DNA from: Flavobacterium xueshanense
Lineage (GTDB): Bacteria > Bacteroidota > Bacteroidia > Flavobacteriales > Flavobacteriaceae
Length of the DNA: 64,000 bases
Direction: 5' to 3'
Assembly: GCF_900112975.1 (NCBI RefSeq)
Contig: NZ_FONQ01000003.1
Coordinates: 32,579 to 96,578, forward strand
Made by a program: the position numbers and the translations under genes. Positions 33,999-44,420 of the stretch are shown here, one piece after another; the first letter of the stretch is position 1; each line of letters opens with the position of its first letter. The notes beneath the pieces are model-generated. The model was not told the origin of the DNA. It saw only the letters and a list, made by a program, of their open reading frames with translations, and made no database searches.

Positions 33999-34367
33999 AC
34001 TAGTAACTTTTTCCGAAAGTAGTACTTTATAAGTACTATTCCGAAATTTAATTATGGACAATAAATTTGGTGGCGGCATTATTACACTAAAATCATCTTC
34101 GCTTACAGAATTATTTTTTTTTTTAAAACAAATAAAAAAGCAATCCGTTAACAACTATTTATTATTAAATGTTAACAACGAATTTTATTCTGCAGTAATT
34201 TTACAAATTGAAATTATAAAGTCGGCAAATAAGTAATCTGCAGAAATCATACTAAGTTTTAGAATAAACGTTATTTGTTTTTATCCTTTAAAATATGTTA
34301 CTAATTAGGGTTTTGTATTTCAAAAAAATAGTTGTTCGTATTAAATCATCTCAATAAACTAAATTTC

Positions 34368-34928
34368 ATGGATTCTGATACCTTTATTTTCTGCCTCGAA
34401 GCAGTTCCTGATGTAGACACAAATAGGACAACCGAAGTGGTCAAAAACTTAGAGCAACTAGCTTTTGAACAAGGAATTACAAGCATTTATAAAACATGTG
34501 ATACTATTGAAGGATTAGAAGAAAGTTTAAATTCTCTGCTTTATGAAGACCATAATTTTACCAATTATGAAATCATTTACTTCGTCGTGCAAGGCGAAGG
34601 AAATACTATTTGCCTGAATGAATATTATTATAGCTTAGAAGAAATAGCCGAACTCTTTGAAGGAAAAATGAAAGGAAAAATTCTGCATTTTGCAAACGCA
34701 AAAGTATTGGACTTAAGCCCAGATGAGGCGCAATATTTTTTAGATGTTACAGGAGCACGCGCAGTTTCGGGTTATGGGGCTTCCCACCAAAACATAACCA
34801 GCAGTTCCCTTGATAAACTTTTCTTTAGCTTATTTGAAGAACAAGATGACATCATAGAAATTGTAGAAGAATTACATCAAAAAAACTATGCTCTTTGCAA
34901 ACTTCTCGATTTTAGATTGTATTATTAG
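34368..34928 (+). CDS. Hypothetical protein, DUF6642-like
   Basis: 186 residues starting MDSDTFIFCLEAVPDVDTNR. The pattern of alternating strands and helices (IIYFVVQGEGNTICLNEYYY, ILHFANAKVLDLS, GARAVSGYGAS) suggests a caspase-like or Rossmann-type alpha/beta fold, and the overall sequence resembles the DUF6642 family of Bacteroidota. An ATG at 34368 is preferred over an upstream start at 34332. It is the only intact gene in this decayed stretch. The function is unknown. Confidence 0.7.
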   Translation: MDSDTFIFCLEAVPDVDTNRTTEVVKNLEQLAFEQGITSIYKTCDTIEGLEESLNSLLYEDHNFTNYEIIYFVVQGEGNTICLNEYYYSLEEIAELFEGKMKGKILHFANAKVLDLSPDEAQYFLDVTGARAVSGYGASHQNITSSSLDKLFFSLFEEQDDIIEIVEELHQKNYALCKLLDFRLYY

Positions 34929-34965
34929 CAGAACTAGCATTATTTTTTATTGAGGTGTACACTTA

Positions 34966-35454
34966 TTATAATGTCTTGATATAAATTTTTTGAGTATTCA
35001 TCATTCTGTTTAAAAATAGGTCAAATATGTTTTCCTTGTAAATTGACCTATTAATTCGGTAACTAAACTCGTCTAAATACTTCTGAATATGCTCTTTACG
35101 AACCCAAGAAAAAGTACCCCTCAACCAAGATTTTACATGATGAATCATATTGTGTAATTCTTTTGAAGATTTGCCTTTGTCACTTTTTATCTGTTTCAAA
35201 TCAAACTCTTTTTTTAACGGATTATATGCAGTCCATTTGTCTGTTTTTATTGATGTAGATTTGGAAATGTGTTTATCAAATATTTTGTGTAGTTTTTTAC
35301 ACGAATAATTTTCAAGCTGGTCAAAATATACTCTTTTGATTCCGCCAGTATCATTGGTTTCAACGGCGATTATCAACTTCTTTTTTTTTAAATCATTGCT
35401 CCTTCCTTGTTTGAGATTTTCTCGCCAAACAAGAGGCTTGTTTTTAATCCATCA
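34966..35454 (-). mobile_element. IS1595-family (ISXO2-like) transposase remnant
   Basis: The C-terminal part of a DDE transposase: LIIAVETNDTGGIKRVYFDQ, IKTDKWTAYNPL (second catalytic Asp), MIHHVKSWLRGTFSWVRKEH with the conserved H..K..LRG..S pattern and IQKYLDEFSYRINR. In-frame sequence continues upstream to about 35451 (KPLVWRENLKQGRSNDLKKK), but a stop lies at 35454-35452 and the N-terminal zinc ribbon and first catalytic Asp are missing. I see no matching terminal inverted repeats, so this is a dead fragment. Confidence 0.8.
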
Positions 35455-35466
35455 TCAATTTATTTG

Positions 35467-36633
35467 TTAAAGATCTTTTAGCAATCCGCGAGCAATGACT
35501 ATTTTTATAATTTCATTTGTTCCGGCATAAATACGTGCCACACGATTATCAGCATACATACGAGCAATTGGATAGTCCCACATGTAACCATAACCACCAT
35601 ACAATTGCAAACATTCAGCGAGGACCTTTCCGCACATGTCGGTTGCCGAATATTTAATCATCGAAGCACTTTCTGTTGTCAATTTATGGTCTACTAATAA
35701 TTCGATACACCGATCTAAAAAAGCCTGATGTATTTGCAGTTGGGTAGCGCATTCCGCAAGTTTAAATTGGGTGTTTTGAAATCCTAAAATAGGGCTCTTA
35801 AAAGCGGTTCGTTGCTTGGTATAGCTGATAGTATTTTCGATAGCGCCTTCAGCAGTGGCAACCGCCATAATCCCAACGGTAAGTGGCTCTCGAGCCAGTT
35901 CCCGCATCATAATTTTGAATCCTGTTTTTTCATCTCCCAGCCTGTTCTCCTTTCGAACTTTAACATTATCAAAAAATAATGCGGACGTATCTTGTGATTT
36001 CATTCCAATCTTTTTGAAGGGAATTCCTTTATGAAAACCTTCCATCGTCGATTCTAAAATAAGTAACGTAACATCCTACTCATCCGTATTATAATTGGTT
36101 TTGACAGCCACTACAGCCATATCACAAATGAATCCATTGGTGATAAAAGTTTTTTGACCATGTACCAAGTAGTTATCTCCTTTATCTTCTGCCGTTGTTC
36201 GAAGGGCTTTCAAATCACTCACGCAACTAGGTTCCGTCATTCCTATTGCAGTAATAATTTCTCCTTTGGCCATCAACGGCAAATATTTTTGTTTTTGTGC
36301 CTCGTTCCCATAATACAATAAATAAGGCGCTATAATGTCGGAGTTCAATGAAAACCCGGGACCGGCTATTCATTTTTTGGCAAACGCTTCAATTAACAAT
36401 GCATTAAATGTAAAATCCAATCCTCCTCCCCCATATTCTTCCGGCATATCCACACACAACAATCCTAATTCTCCCGCTCGTTTCCATATTTCACGGGATA
36501 CCATCCCATTTTTCTCCCATTCATCTAAATGATCTATAATATCATGCGAAATAAATTCTTGAATCATCTCTTGCATCATTTTATGCTCTTCGGAGGCATA
36601 AATTTTTCGTTCCATTACTATGTTTTGTAGCAT
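35467..36633 (-). pseudogene. Acyl-CoA dehydrogenase gene with two in-frame stop codons
   Basis: The frame is continuous in phase for 389 codons, the normal family length, but has TGA at 36372-36370 (between EAFAKK and IAGPGFSLNSDIIAPY) and TAG at 36078-36076 (between NYNTDE and DVTLLILESTMEGF). Everything else looks intact: the FAD/substrate region MTEPSCVSDLKALRT, the KSQDTSALFFDNVKV segment, and the C-terminal YGGYGYMWDYPIARMYADNR and RIYAGTNEI. It would have acted in fatty-acid beta-oxidation. No frameshift was seen, so inactivation seems recent. Confidence 0.85.
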
Positions 36634-36908
36634 TTTGATACAGTTTTTAGTTTATAAAATACTTGAACTGATGCTGATATTGGAAAAATTAAAGAAAGTG
36701 ATACCCAATTTGCATCTTGAAAAAGATTTCGCTTTCTCAAGTTACATAATTTTTGAATTCAAAAACGCTTCAGTAAACAAATCATAAGTTACTGAATCAC
36801 AAGCCAATTAAAAAAGCTGCTGGACTTCTCTGAAATACCAAAACCTTTTTAATCACGGTAGTCAAAAAGCTGACACTAAACAAAATCTGAATACTAAAAA
36901 CTTTTTGC

Positions 36909-36916
36909 TACTTTTG
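36909..36916 (+). promoter_or_regulatory. Candidate -7 box upstream of the PHP phosphatase gene
   Basis: TACTTTTG matches the Bacteroidota TAnnTTTG box exactly and ends 4 bases before the ATG at 36921, so the mRNA would have almost no leader. No good -33 TTG at the usual distance was seen, so support is modest. The preceding 36,634-36,908 DNA has no other recognisable feature. Confidence 0.35.
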
Positions 36917-36920
36917 TACC

Positions 36921-37661
36921 ATGTTTTCACTATTCAAATCAAAATCCGTACTGAAAGACTTAATTCCGGAAGATCATATTGACATTCATTCCCACCTGTT
37001 ACCCGGAATTGATGATGGCGCCAGAACATTTGAAGATACGCTCCGACTGACAAAAGCACTGCAGGGATTCGGTATTTCCGAATTCATCACCACACCACAC
37101 ATCATACAACATGTTTGGGATAATACTCATGAACAAATTCTCGCCAAGAAAGCAAGCACATTGGCCGAATTGGAAAAAAATGCAATTGCTGTTCCCTTCA
37201 AAGCAGCGGCCGAGTATTTGATGGATGATCAATTTGTGCGTCTTTTTCAATCGGGTGATTTATTGACACTTAAAGACAAATATGTACTGGTGGAAATGTC
37301 GTACATCAATGCACCAATCCAATTGTACTCGATACTTTTCGATTTGCAGGTCGCAGGATACATACCGGTATTGGCACATCCTGAACGCTACCTTTTCTAC
37401 CACAATAACTTCAATGAATACATAAAATTAAAAAGAGCAGGTTGTCTGTTCCAACTCAACCTGTTGTCCACCGTGGGGTATTATGGCGGTACTATTACTA
37501 AAATAGCCGAAGAATTGTTGCAAAAAGAGATGTACACTTACGTAGGATCGGATGTACATCATGACAACCACATCGCTGCCTTTGATCAAAAAGTAGCTAT
37601 CAAAGACATAACTCCGTTGAAAGAAGCAATAGCCAACAATCAGTTTTTTAAATTTGGATAA
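36921..37661 (+). CDS. PHP-type protein-tyrosine phosphatase (CpsB/YwqE-like)
   Basis: 246 residues. Metal-dependent phosphatases of this type remove phosphate from the Tyr-rich tail of Wzc/CpsD kinases and so control polysaccharide length and export. Metal-binding motifs are IDIHSHLLPGIDDGA (H23, H25), TTPHI (about 54-58), LVEMSYI (about 122-128), LAHPERY (about 153-159) and GSDVHHDNH (about 211-219). The probable target is the tyrosine kinase at 60,445-62,802. It stands alone on the plus strand, convergent with the CapD-like gene. Confidence 0.9.
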   Translation: MFSLFKSKSVLKDLIPEDHIDIHSHLLPGIDDGARTFEDTLRLTKALQGFGISEFITTPHIIQHVWDNTHEQILAKKASTLAELEKNAIAVPFKAAAEYLMDDQFVRLFQSGDLLTLKDKYVLVEMSYINAPIQLYSILFDLQVAGYIPVLAHPERYLFYHNNFNEYIKLKRAGCLFQLNLLSTVGYYGGTITKIAEELLQKEMYTYVGSDVHHDNHIAAFDQKVAIKDITPLKEAIANNQFFKFG

Positions 37662-37935
37662 ACCAAATAGACCTATTGATTTTAAAAGGAAGTTTGACCC
37701 TTTCCAAACCGATATCGGCTATCGTTTTAAATCGGTTTAAAACTTAGATCAAAACGAAAAGTAATTTTTTTTATAAAACAGAGCAGTAACGCATATATTA
37801 CTTCATCAAAAACTACTTTTTTAAAGACCTTTTTAAAAACAGCAAATACAACCTTTTAAATTAGTGAAATTCGTTGCAAAAAATTTGTAAAACAAAACCT
37901 GCCAAAACTCCTGTCTGAAGTAGTATTAATAGCAT

Positions 37936-37975
37936 AAAAAAAGGTTGTAAAGCACATATACTTTACAACCTTTTT
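37936..37975. terminator. Bidirectional terminator between convergent genes
   Basis: AAAAAAAGGTTGTAAAG (37936-37952) pairs with CTTTACAACCTTTTT (37961-37975), with T-runs on both strands. It serves the phosphatase gene from the left and the CapD-like gene from the right. The rest of the 37,662-37,999 gap is AT-rich with no gene. Confidence 0.88.
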
Positions 37976-37999
37976 GATGCAACATTAATAAATGAAATT

Positions 38000-39967
38000 C
38001 TACTTATCCAATAACTCAAAAGTAGAATTCATACTCTTAAACTCAGGTACAATTTGCTTCATTTGGGCGACCATTCGGTCATTGTCAAACTGATTGGCTG
38101 ACTCAATAAGTTCCGTTATAGCAAAATTAAGTGGATTAAAATCATCTAAAATCTCCTCCGCTATCATAATTTTTTCGTGATACGTGGGTAGGGTTTTTGA
38201 AGTATTATTTAACAATTCTTCATATAATTTTTCGCCCGGTCTCAATCCGACGATGGCTATTTTGATGTCTTTTTCAGGGGTAAAACCGGCCAGTCTAATC
38301 ATCTTTCTCGCCAAGTCAATGATTTTGACGGGTTTACCCATATCAAAAATATAAATCTCTCCACCATTGCCCATGGCTCCGGCTTCCAAAACCAATTGAC
38401 ATGCTTCAGGAATAGTCATAAAATAGCGGATAATATCAGGATGCGTAATCGTAATTGGGCCGCCGCTGGCAATCTGCTTTGTAAACAAAGGAACTACGGA
38501 ACCATTCGACCCCAATACATTTCCAAAACGTGTCGTAATAAATTTAGTAGTCTTTTTTTCTCCGTCATTTGCATTTTTGAATTGCAGGGATTGTACATAC
38601 TTTTCGGCGATTCGTTTGCTGGCACCCATAACGCTACTGGGGTTCACAGCTTTATCAGTGGAAATCATTACAAATTTTTTGACTTTATACAAGCACGATA
38701 AATCGGCGAGATTTTTGGTTCCCTCAATATTTGTAAGAATCGCTTGTGAAGGATTTTCTTCCATCAAAGGCACATGTTTATACGCCGCTGCATGATAGAC
38801 AACCTGAGGCAAGTGGGTTTTAAAAATACTGTTTAATACTTCTTTATTTCTTACATCAGCAATAATGGTGACTATGGTGGTAGAAGAAACATGACTTTGT
38901 ATTTCTAAAGATAAATGATGCAGGGGCGTTTCGGCATGATCCAAAATAAGTATTGTTTTGGGATTAAAGCTGAATACCTGCCTTACGATTTCGCTTCCAA
39001 TAGATCCTGCCGCACCACTGATTAAAATGGTTTTATCTTTGAGTTGTTTTGAAATTAATTTACTGTCCAATAGTATCGGTTTTCTTTCCAGTAAATCTTC
39101 AATTTGAATCGTTTTTATTTTTTGAGAAATCTCTTTTTGATTTTCCCAATCGGAAATCAAAGGCACAGTATAAACGCTATAATTAAACTCCAAACATTGG
39201 TCTACAATGAGCAATTGTTCTTCTTTTGATAAACTTTTATCAGCAATAATTACCGCCTGCGCATTAATGGAGCGCATTAACGGGGGTAATTTTTTCTTTT
39301 TGAACAAAATCGGCAAGTCCATAATACGCTTAGCCGTATTTTGATTATTTTTATCTACAAATCCAACAATTTTAAATCGGGTCGGAGTTTCAAATTTTAA
39401 AGCATTCGCAACAGAAATAGCATTGGCATCCGTACCGTAAATGATTGCTCTTATTAATTTATTGGTTCCTTGTTCAGAGAAAAAAAACTCAAATAACTGT
39501 TTGATTAAAATACGATATAAAAATAATCCGCAAAAAGAAAACACAATATTGATGAACAAGGCGGTGTTTAAAAACGCTTTGACACCAAAGAAAAATTCAT
39601 ACATGAAGTTAAAAAGCAAAAACACGAAGAGCACTCCAAGTTGAGAGAAGAAAATCTTTACCGCGTCAATATAAGAAGAATGACGAATAATTCCGGAATA
39701 CGTTCTAAAAATCCAAAAAAAGAAAATATTCACTCCAAAAAAAAGAAACAAGAATTTAATGGGATTTGGTGTAATAACAAAATTCAATCCTGTTCCCCTG
39801 AAAAGCATAATGGTAAGAAAACAAGACAATACTAAGACTATGACATCGATCATTACAACGATCCATCTGGGCAAATAACTTAAATTAGACAGGCTAAATT
39901 TCAAATTTTCTCTGGATAAAAAATTTGGTTTTACAGCGGATGAGTTTGTGTTTTTAATAGTACTCAA
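38000..39967 (-). CDS. CapD/WbpM-like nucleotide-sugar 4,6-dehydratase, membrane-bound
   Basis: 655 residues. Four N-terminal membrane segments (about 33-150), a CoA-binding-like Rossmann domain (about 165-290), then the extended SDR domain with NAD-binding ISGAAGSIGSEI (about 313-324), YHAAAYKHVPLMEENP and the active-site stretch STDKAVNPSSVMGASKR. The family converts UDP-GlcNAc to a 4-keto-6-deoxy sugar, the first step to sugars such as QuiNAc or bacillosamine. It ends the polysaccharide gene set, 195 bases downstream of the sugar-1-phosphate transferase gene. Confidence 0.92.
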   Translation of the reverse strand: MSTIKNTNSSAVKPNFLSRENLKFSLSNLSYLPRWIVVMIDVIVLVLSCFLTIMLFRGTGLNFVITPNPIKFLFLFFGVNIFFFWIFRTYSGIIRHSSYIDAVKIFFSQLGVLFVFLLFNFMYEFFFGVKAFLNTALFINIVFSFCGLFLYRILIKQLFEFFFSEQGTNKLIRAIIYGTDANAISVANALKFETPTRFKIVGFVDKNNQNTAKRIMDLPILFKKKKLPPLMRSINAQAVIIADKSLSKEEQLLIVDQCLEFNYSVYTVPLISDWENQKEISQKIKTIQIEDLLERKPILLDSKLISKQLKDKTILISGAAGSIGSEIVRQVFSFNPKTILILDHAETPLHHLSLEIQSHVSSTTIVTIIADVRNKEVLNSIFKTHLPQVVYHAAAYKHVPLMEENPSQAILTNIEGTKNLADLSCLYKVKKFVMISTDKAVNPSSVMGASKRIAEKYVQSLQFKNANDGEKKTTKFITTRFGNVLGSNGSVVPLFTKQIASGGPITITHPDIIRYFMTIPEACQLVLEAGAMGNGGEIYIFDMGKPVKIIDLARKMIRLAGFTPEKDIKIAIVGLRPGEKLYEELLNNTSKTLPTYHEKIMIAEEILDDFNPLNFAITELIESANQFDNDRMVAQMKQIVPEFKSMNSTFELLDK

Positions 39968-40162
39968 AATAGTATTTTAAAAGGTTGTGCCGGTAATATA
40001 TAAATAGTTTTTCAACTGGCTTACAAAAAGGAAATAAAATTAAAACTAACTAGTCGCAAACTAAGAGATTCGCTGGTAATCCAACGAATTTATAAAAATA
40101 TCAAAATAGAAGTCAAAAAGAATATCAGACTACTTGAAAAAAATATTATAAAAGACAATAGT

Positions 40163-41122
40163 TTACGACTTTCTAAGAATCATTTTCCGATGAACGAACG
40201 AACGTATCAGGATATAAAGCAGGGTCAAAACTACTAAAATCATAAGAACAAATGACAAAGATAATTCCCCTCTGGCATCCATATAAACAACCAGTCCATT
40301 GATAATCAGCTGCAATACCGCATAAATAAAAGCCACTACAATTTGATAATGTCCCATTTCATTGGCAAGATATTGGTACAAATGAGAACGATGGGGTTGA
40401 AATATGTTTTCTTTCTTCATCAACCGGCTGACAATCGTGACAACAGCATCAATACCATAAACGGAAAAGAAAAGAATATAACCCACTTGTCCGGTGACAA
40501 ATATAGTTTTAATCATAAAATACCCTAAAAATAACGCCATACTGATACTTCCCACATCACCTGCAAAGGTTTTCGCTTTATTCCGAACATTAAAAATTCC
40601 GAAAGCAATACAAGCTAATCCCATCGTTAACAATAAGGGCAAATGGGCACTGTGGATGGGCAAAAAAGAAAAACTGAGTAGTGCTGCCATTGCATATAAA
40701 ACTGTTATTCCATTGATACCATCCATGAAATTAAAAGCGTTAACCCAGCCAATCATCAATACGAGTAAAATGGGCAAGATCCATAAAGGCTGGTAAAACA
40801 AATTGAGTTCAAAAAAAACCAATCCGACAGCAATAAGGTGTGCTAAGAATCGAGGCAGCTGTGGTAGCGGTATCATGTCATCGATAAAACTGACCAAGCC
40901 GACTAATACAACTGCAGCAGTCAAGGGCCATGAAACATATCCCATAAAAAATGCAATAAATGTCGCAATAGGAAAAATGATACCGCCACCTCTCAAAGTG
41001 ACAGCCGTATGTGACGATCTGGTATTGGGTTTATCAATAATGTGGCATGCCTCTGCTATTTTAAAATAAAGAAGTTCTATGCTTACAAATAAAAGAATCA
41101 GTAGAATGTATTCCATTTTCAA
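40163..41122 (-). CDS. Polyprenyl-phosphate sugar-1-phosphate transferase (WecA/MraY family)
   Basis: 319 residues with about ten membrane segments. It should load the first sugar phosphate onto undecaprenyl phosphate. Family motifs are visible: FIDDMIPLP (about 84-92, aspartate pair), WVNAFNFMDGINGI (about 126-139), FAGDVGSISM (about 190-199) and the cytoplasmic His-rich loop FQPHRSHLYQYL (about 242-253). The substrate, probably a UDP-HexNAc, cannot be told from sequence. Confidence 0.92.
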   Translation of the reverse strand: MKMEYILLILLFVSIELLYFKIAEACHIIDKPNTRSSHTAVTLRGGGIIFPIATFIAFFMGYVSWPLTAAVVLVGLVSFIDDMIPLPQLPRFLAHLIAVGLVFFELNLFYQPLWILPILLVLMIGWVNAFNFMDGINGITVLYAMAALLSFSFLPIHSAHLPLLLTMGLACIAFGIFNVRNKAKTFAGDVGSISMALFLGYFMIKTIFVTGQVGYILFFSVYGIDAVVTIVSRLMKKENIFQPHRSHLYQYLANEMGHYQIVVAFIYAVLQLIINGLVVYMDARGELSLSFVLMILVVLTLLYILIRSFVHRKMILRKS

Positions 41123-41226
41123 TAAGAAGTAGTATGGTGAAGGTAGGTAAAGTAGAAGATATTAAGAATTAAACACCTTAAAATTAAGGCATTTAAAACA
41201 CAACAATTTCTAGTCTACGCCTTTTA

Positions 41227-42093
41227 TTATTTGTTTTTCAATAATCCCAAAAGATACTCTCCGTAACCGGATTTCTTTAATGGTTCTGCCAAATCTTTCA
41301 ACTGTTGCTCTGTAATGAAACCTTGTCTCCATGCAATTTCTTCGATACAGCCTACTTTTAGTCCCTGACGTTCTTCGATTACCTGAACAAATTGTCCTGC
41401 TTGCATCAAACTATTAAAAGTTCCGGTATCTAACCAAGCAGTGCCTCTGCTTAAAATCCCAACTTTCAAAGTCCCTTTTTCTAAATAGACTTTGTTGACA
41501 TCGGTGATTTCATATTCCCCACGAGCACTTGGTTCAATATTCTTGGCAATTTCAACAACTGAATTATCATAAAAATAAAGTCCGGGTACGGCATAATTGG
41601 ATTTAGGCTCCAATGGTTTTTCTTCGATTGAAAGTGCCTTAAAATCAGCATCAAATTCAACCACACCGTAACGTTCCGGATCCGAAACGTGATAGGCAAA
41701 CACCACTCCACCATCTGGATTGGTGTTGGATTGCAACAATTCATCCATATTAGAACCAAAGAAAATATTGTCCCCAAGAACCAATGCTACACTGTCAGAA
41801 CCTATAAATTCTTCCCCAATAACAAATGCCTGCGCCAGACCATTAGGCAAAGCCTGTTCCGCATAGCTAAAACTACATCCAATAGAAGAGCCATCGCCCA
41901 ATAACTTTTTAAAATTAGGCAAATCGTGAGGCGTAGAAATAATTAATATTTCGTTAATTCCTGCCATCATCAAAGTGGATAACGGATAATAAATCATCGG
42001 TTTGTCATACACGGGCATCATTTGTTTACTCATTGCTAAAGTCAATGGATGCAAACGGGTCCCGGAACCTCCGGCTAAAATAATTCCTTTCAT
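41227..42093 (-). CDS. rmlA: Glucose-1-phosphate thymidylyltransferase
   Basis: 288 residues. Makes dTDP-glucose from dTTP and glucose-1-phosphate, the first step to dTDP-L-rhamnose and other dTDP sugars. [16 protein letters not shown] (3-18), the [18 protein letters not shown] segment (24-41) and [10 protein letters not shown] (about 107-116) are diagnostic. It is separated from rmlB by a 236-base gap, so it may have its own promoter. Confidence 0.97.
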   Translation of the reverse strand: MKGIILAGGSGTRLHPLTLAMSKQMMPVYDKPMIYYPLSTLMMAGINEILIISTPHDLPNFKKLLGDGSSIGCSFSYAEQALPNGLAQAFVIGEEFIGSDSVALVLGDNIFFGSNMDELLQSNTNPDGGVVFAYHVSDPERYGVVEFDADFKALSIEEKPLEPKSNYAVPGLYFYDNSVVEIAKNIEPSARGEYEITDVNKVYLEKGTLKVGILSRGTAWLDTGTFNSLMQAGQFVQVIEERQGLKVGCIEEIAWRQGFITEQQLKDLAEPLKKSGYGEYLLGLLKNK

Positions 42094-42329
42094 AAATGTT
42101 AAATTTATTATTTATTGATCATTTTTGCTATCACTATCTATGTGTGGTGTTTGCTTACACAAACTCATTTTTAATGGCGATTTCATATTTATATACTTTC
42201 AGTGTCTTCTCTCAACTTTGAATAGGTTAATTCGCATTACCTATAATCTGAATTCTCAATAAATTATTGATAACTTACTACCAAACATTAATCACTCAAT
42301 ACTAACTTCTAAAATCTGATCACTGAAAA

Positions 42330-43376
42330 CTAATTATACTGTTTCTCGTAATAAGTCGCATACTCACCAGAAGTGATATTATTCAACCAAGTTTGATTTT
42401 CCAAATACCAGTTAACCGTTTTTTCCAAACCTTGCTCAAAAGTAACCGACGGCTTCCATCCCAATTCTGTATTGATTTTACTGGCGTCAATAGCGTAGCG
42501 CAAATCATGTCCAGGGCGGTCCTTAACATACGTAATTAGTTTTTCTGAAGTTCCATGGGCTCTTCCTAATTTGTCATCCATTATTTTGCAAAGCAATTTA
42601 ACCAAATCGATATTCTGCCATTCATTAAAACCGCCAATATTATAAGTATCGTGGTTTTTGCCCTCGTGGAATACCAAATCAATCGCTACAGCATGATCCT
42701 CAACAAAAAGCCAGTCGCGAGTATATTTTCCATCACCATAAACCGGTAAAGGTTTATTCTGAATAATGTTATTAATAAATAAAGGAACTAATTTTTCCGG
42801 AAAATGAAAAGGGCCATAATTATTGGAACAATTGGTCAACACATAAGGCAAACCGTACGTTTCACCATACGCTCTTACAAAGTGGTCTGAACTTGCTTTA
42901 GATGCAGAGTAAGGCGAATTAGGATCATAGGCAGTGGTTTCTGTAAAGAGTCCTTCGGCACCCAAACTACCATAAACCTCATCGGTACTGATATGGTAAA
43001 AACGCTTTCCTTCATAATTGCCTTGCCAAGTTGCTTTGGCGGCATTCAACAAATTCATCGTTCCAATCACGTTTGTTTTTACAAAAGAAAGCGGATCCGT
43101 TATGGAACGATCTACATGTGATTCAGCGGCTAAATGCAAAACACCGTCAAATTGATGTTCCTCAAACAATTGATCAATAAAAGCGGCATCAACAATATCC
43201 CCTTTGATAAAAGTATAATTGGGAGCTGCTTCTATGTCAACTATATTCTCTAGATTTCCTGCATAAGTAAGCGCATCCAAATTAAAAATTTGATACTGTG
43301 GATACTTGTTTACAAAAAGTCGTACCACATGCGACCCTATAAAACCGGCACCACCGGTGATTACTATTTTTTTCAT
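42330..43376 (-). CDS. rmlB: dTDP-glucose 4,6-dehydratase
   Basis: 348 residues, an extended SDR enzyme. It makes dTDP-4-keto-6-deoxyglucose, the branch point between rhamnose (RmlC/D) and amino sugars (aminotransferase at 55,104). NAD motif TGGAGFIGSHV (7-17), STDEVYGSLG with the catalytic Asp-Glu pair, YSASKASSDH (about 157-166) and NNYGPFHFPEK are seen. The 236-base gap to rmlA contains short AAACATTAATCACTCAATAC-like text but no gene. Confidence 0.97.
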   Translation of the reverse strand: MKKIVITGGAGFIGSHVVRLFVNKYPQYQIFNLDALTYAGNLENIVDIEAAPNYTFIKGDIVDAAFIDQLFEEHQFDGVLHLAAESHVDRSITDPLSFVKTNVIGTMNLLNAAKATWQGNYEGKRFYHISTDEVYGSLGAEGLFTETTAYDPNSPYSASKASSDHFVRAYGETYGLPYVLTNCSNNYGPFHFPEKLVPLFINNIIQNKPLPVYGDGKYTRDWLFVEDHAVAIDLVFHEGKNHDTYNIGGFNEWQNIDLVKLLCKIMDDKLGRAHGTSEKLITYVKDRPGHDLRYAIDASKINTELGWKPSVTFEQGLEKTVNWYLENQTWLNNITSGEYATYYEKQYN

Positions 43377-43562
43377 TTTATTTATATATTTTAATTAGTT
43401 CTAAAAACGCACTAACTTTTTTTGTTAACTCTTAAATCGCATTAAAAAGGAACTTTCTATTTTCAAATATGTTTAGCGCTGAGCTGAAACGAAAATTGCA
43501 TGCACGATTTCCTCTCATTATTTATTACTCCTAAACAACTGAATACTCAAAACTGATTACTT

Positions 43563-44420
43563 CTAACTACTCAACAACTTCATACATTTCTCTAAACTTA
43601 CTTTAAATTCAGGCACGGAAACCCCAAACGTCTTTTTTATTTTGCTTTTATTCAATAAAGAAAACGCGGGGCGTTTTGCCGGTGTTGGATAATTAGCGGT
43701 GGGAATTCCGTTAATTTCGCAATCAAAACTACCAATTTCCTGAATCGCTAAAGCAAATTGGTACCAACTGATTTCACCCTCATTAGAAAAATTATAAATA
43801 CCGGGCTGCCAAATATCATGTGTGACAATAGTCATTATGGCTTGTGCCAAATCTCCAGCGTAAGTAGGACTTCCAATCTGATCAGCTACAACATTCAAAT
43901 GATCTCGCTCTTGCATCAATTTCGACATTGTTTTGACAAAATTAGCGCCAAAACTAGAATAAACCCAAGAGGTGCGGATTATTATTGCATCCGGGTTTTC
44001 TTGTAAACATGCCTTTTCACCCGCTAATTTGGTGACACCATATACATTAATGGGTTTCGTTGGTTCATTTTCGTTTAATGCCGTGGCTGCCGTTCCTTCA
44101 AAAACATAATCAGTAGATATGTGTATCAGTTTACACATGTTACTATGGCTCCATTTTGCAAGGACAGCTACTGATTGATGATTGAGCATATCAGCCAATT
44201 CAACTTCGATTTCGGCTTTGTCCACTGCGGTATGTGCGGCACAATTGATAATAATCTGAGGATTAAGAACATTCAATTGTTTTGCTAACTGTTCTAAATT
44301 ACACAAATCCAACTCTTCACGGTCTGTAAAAATCCATTCAAATTGTGAATATATTTTTGACAACAAATTTAATTGAGATCCCAACTGCCCTTTCGATCCG
44401 GTTACTAAAATTTTTCTCAT
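43563..44420 (-). CDS. rmlD: dTDP-4-dehydrorhamnose reductase
   Basis: 285 residues, an SDR reductase for the last step to dTDP-L-rhamnose. Motifs: LVTGSKGQLGSQL (5-17), HISTDYVFEG (about 99-108), YGVTKLAGEKA (about 127-137) and IIRTSWVYSS. The order C-D-B-A along the minus strand is usual in Bacteroidota. The flanking gaps of 186 and 342 bases are unusually long for a pathway operon. Confidence 0.96.
   Translation of the reverse strand: MRKILVTGSKGQLGSQLNLLSKIYSQFEWIFTDREELDLCNLEQLAKQLNVLNPQIIINCAAHTAVDKAEIEVELADMLNHQSVAVLAKWSHSNMCKLIHISTDYVFEGTAATALNENEPTKPINVYGVTKLAGEKACLQENPDAIIIRTSWVYSSFGANFVKTMSKLMQERDHLNVVADQIGSPTYAGDLAQAIMTIVTHDIWQPGIYNFSNEGEISWYQFALAIQEIGSFDCEINGIPTANYPTPAKRPAFSLLNKSKIKKTFGVSVPEFKVSLEKCMKLLSS

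Noticed and set aside
34054..34236. 60-codon open frame starting MDNKFGGG
   Set aside because: Low-complexity Phe/Lys/Asn content in decayed DNA, no recognisable family and no neighbouring operon; possibly real but not supported.
34966..35454. Active insertion sequence
   Set aside because: The N-terminal half of the transposase is missing and no inverted-repeat ends were found.
38396..38795. Plus-strand open frames opposite the CapD-like gene
   Set aside because: They are antisense to a strongly conserved gene and encode no recognisable domain.
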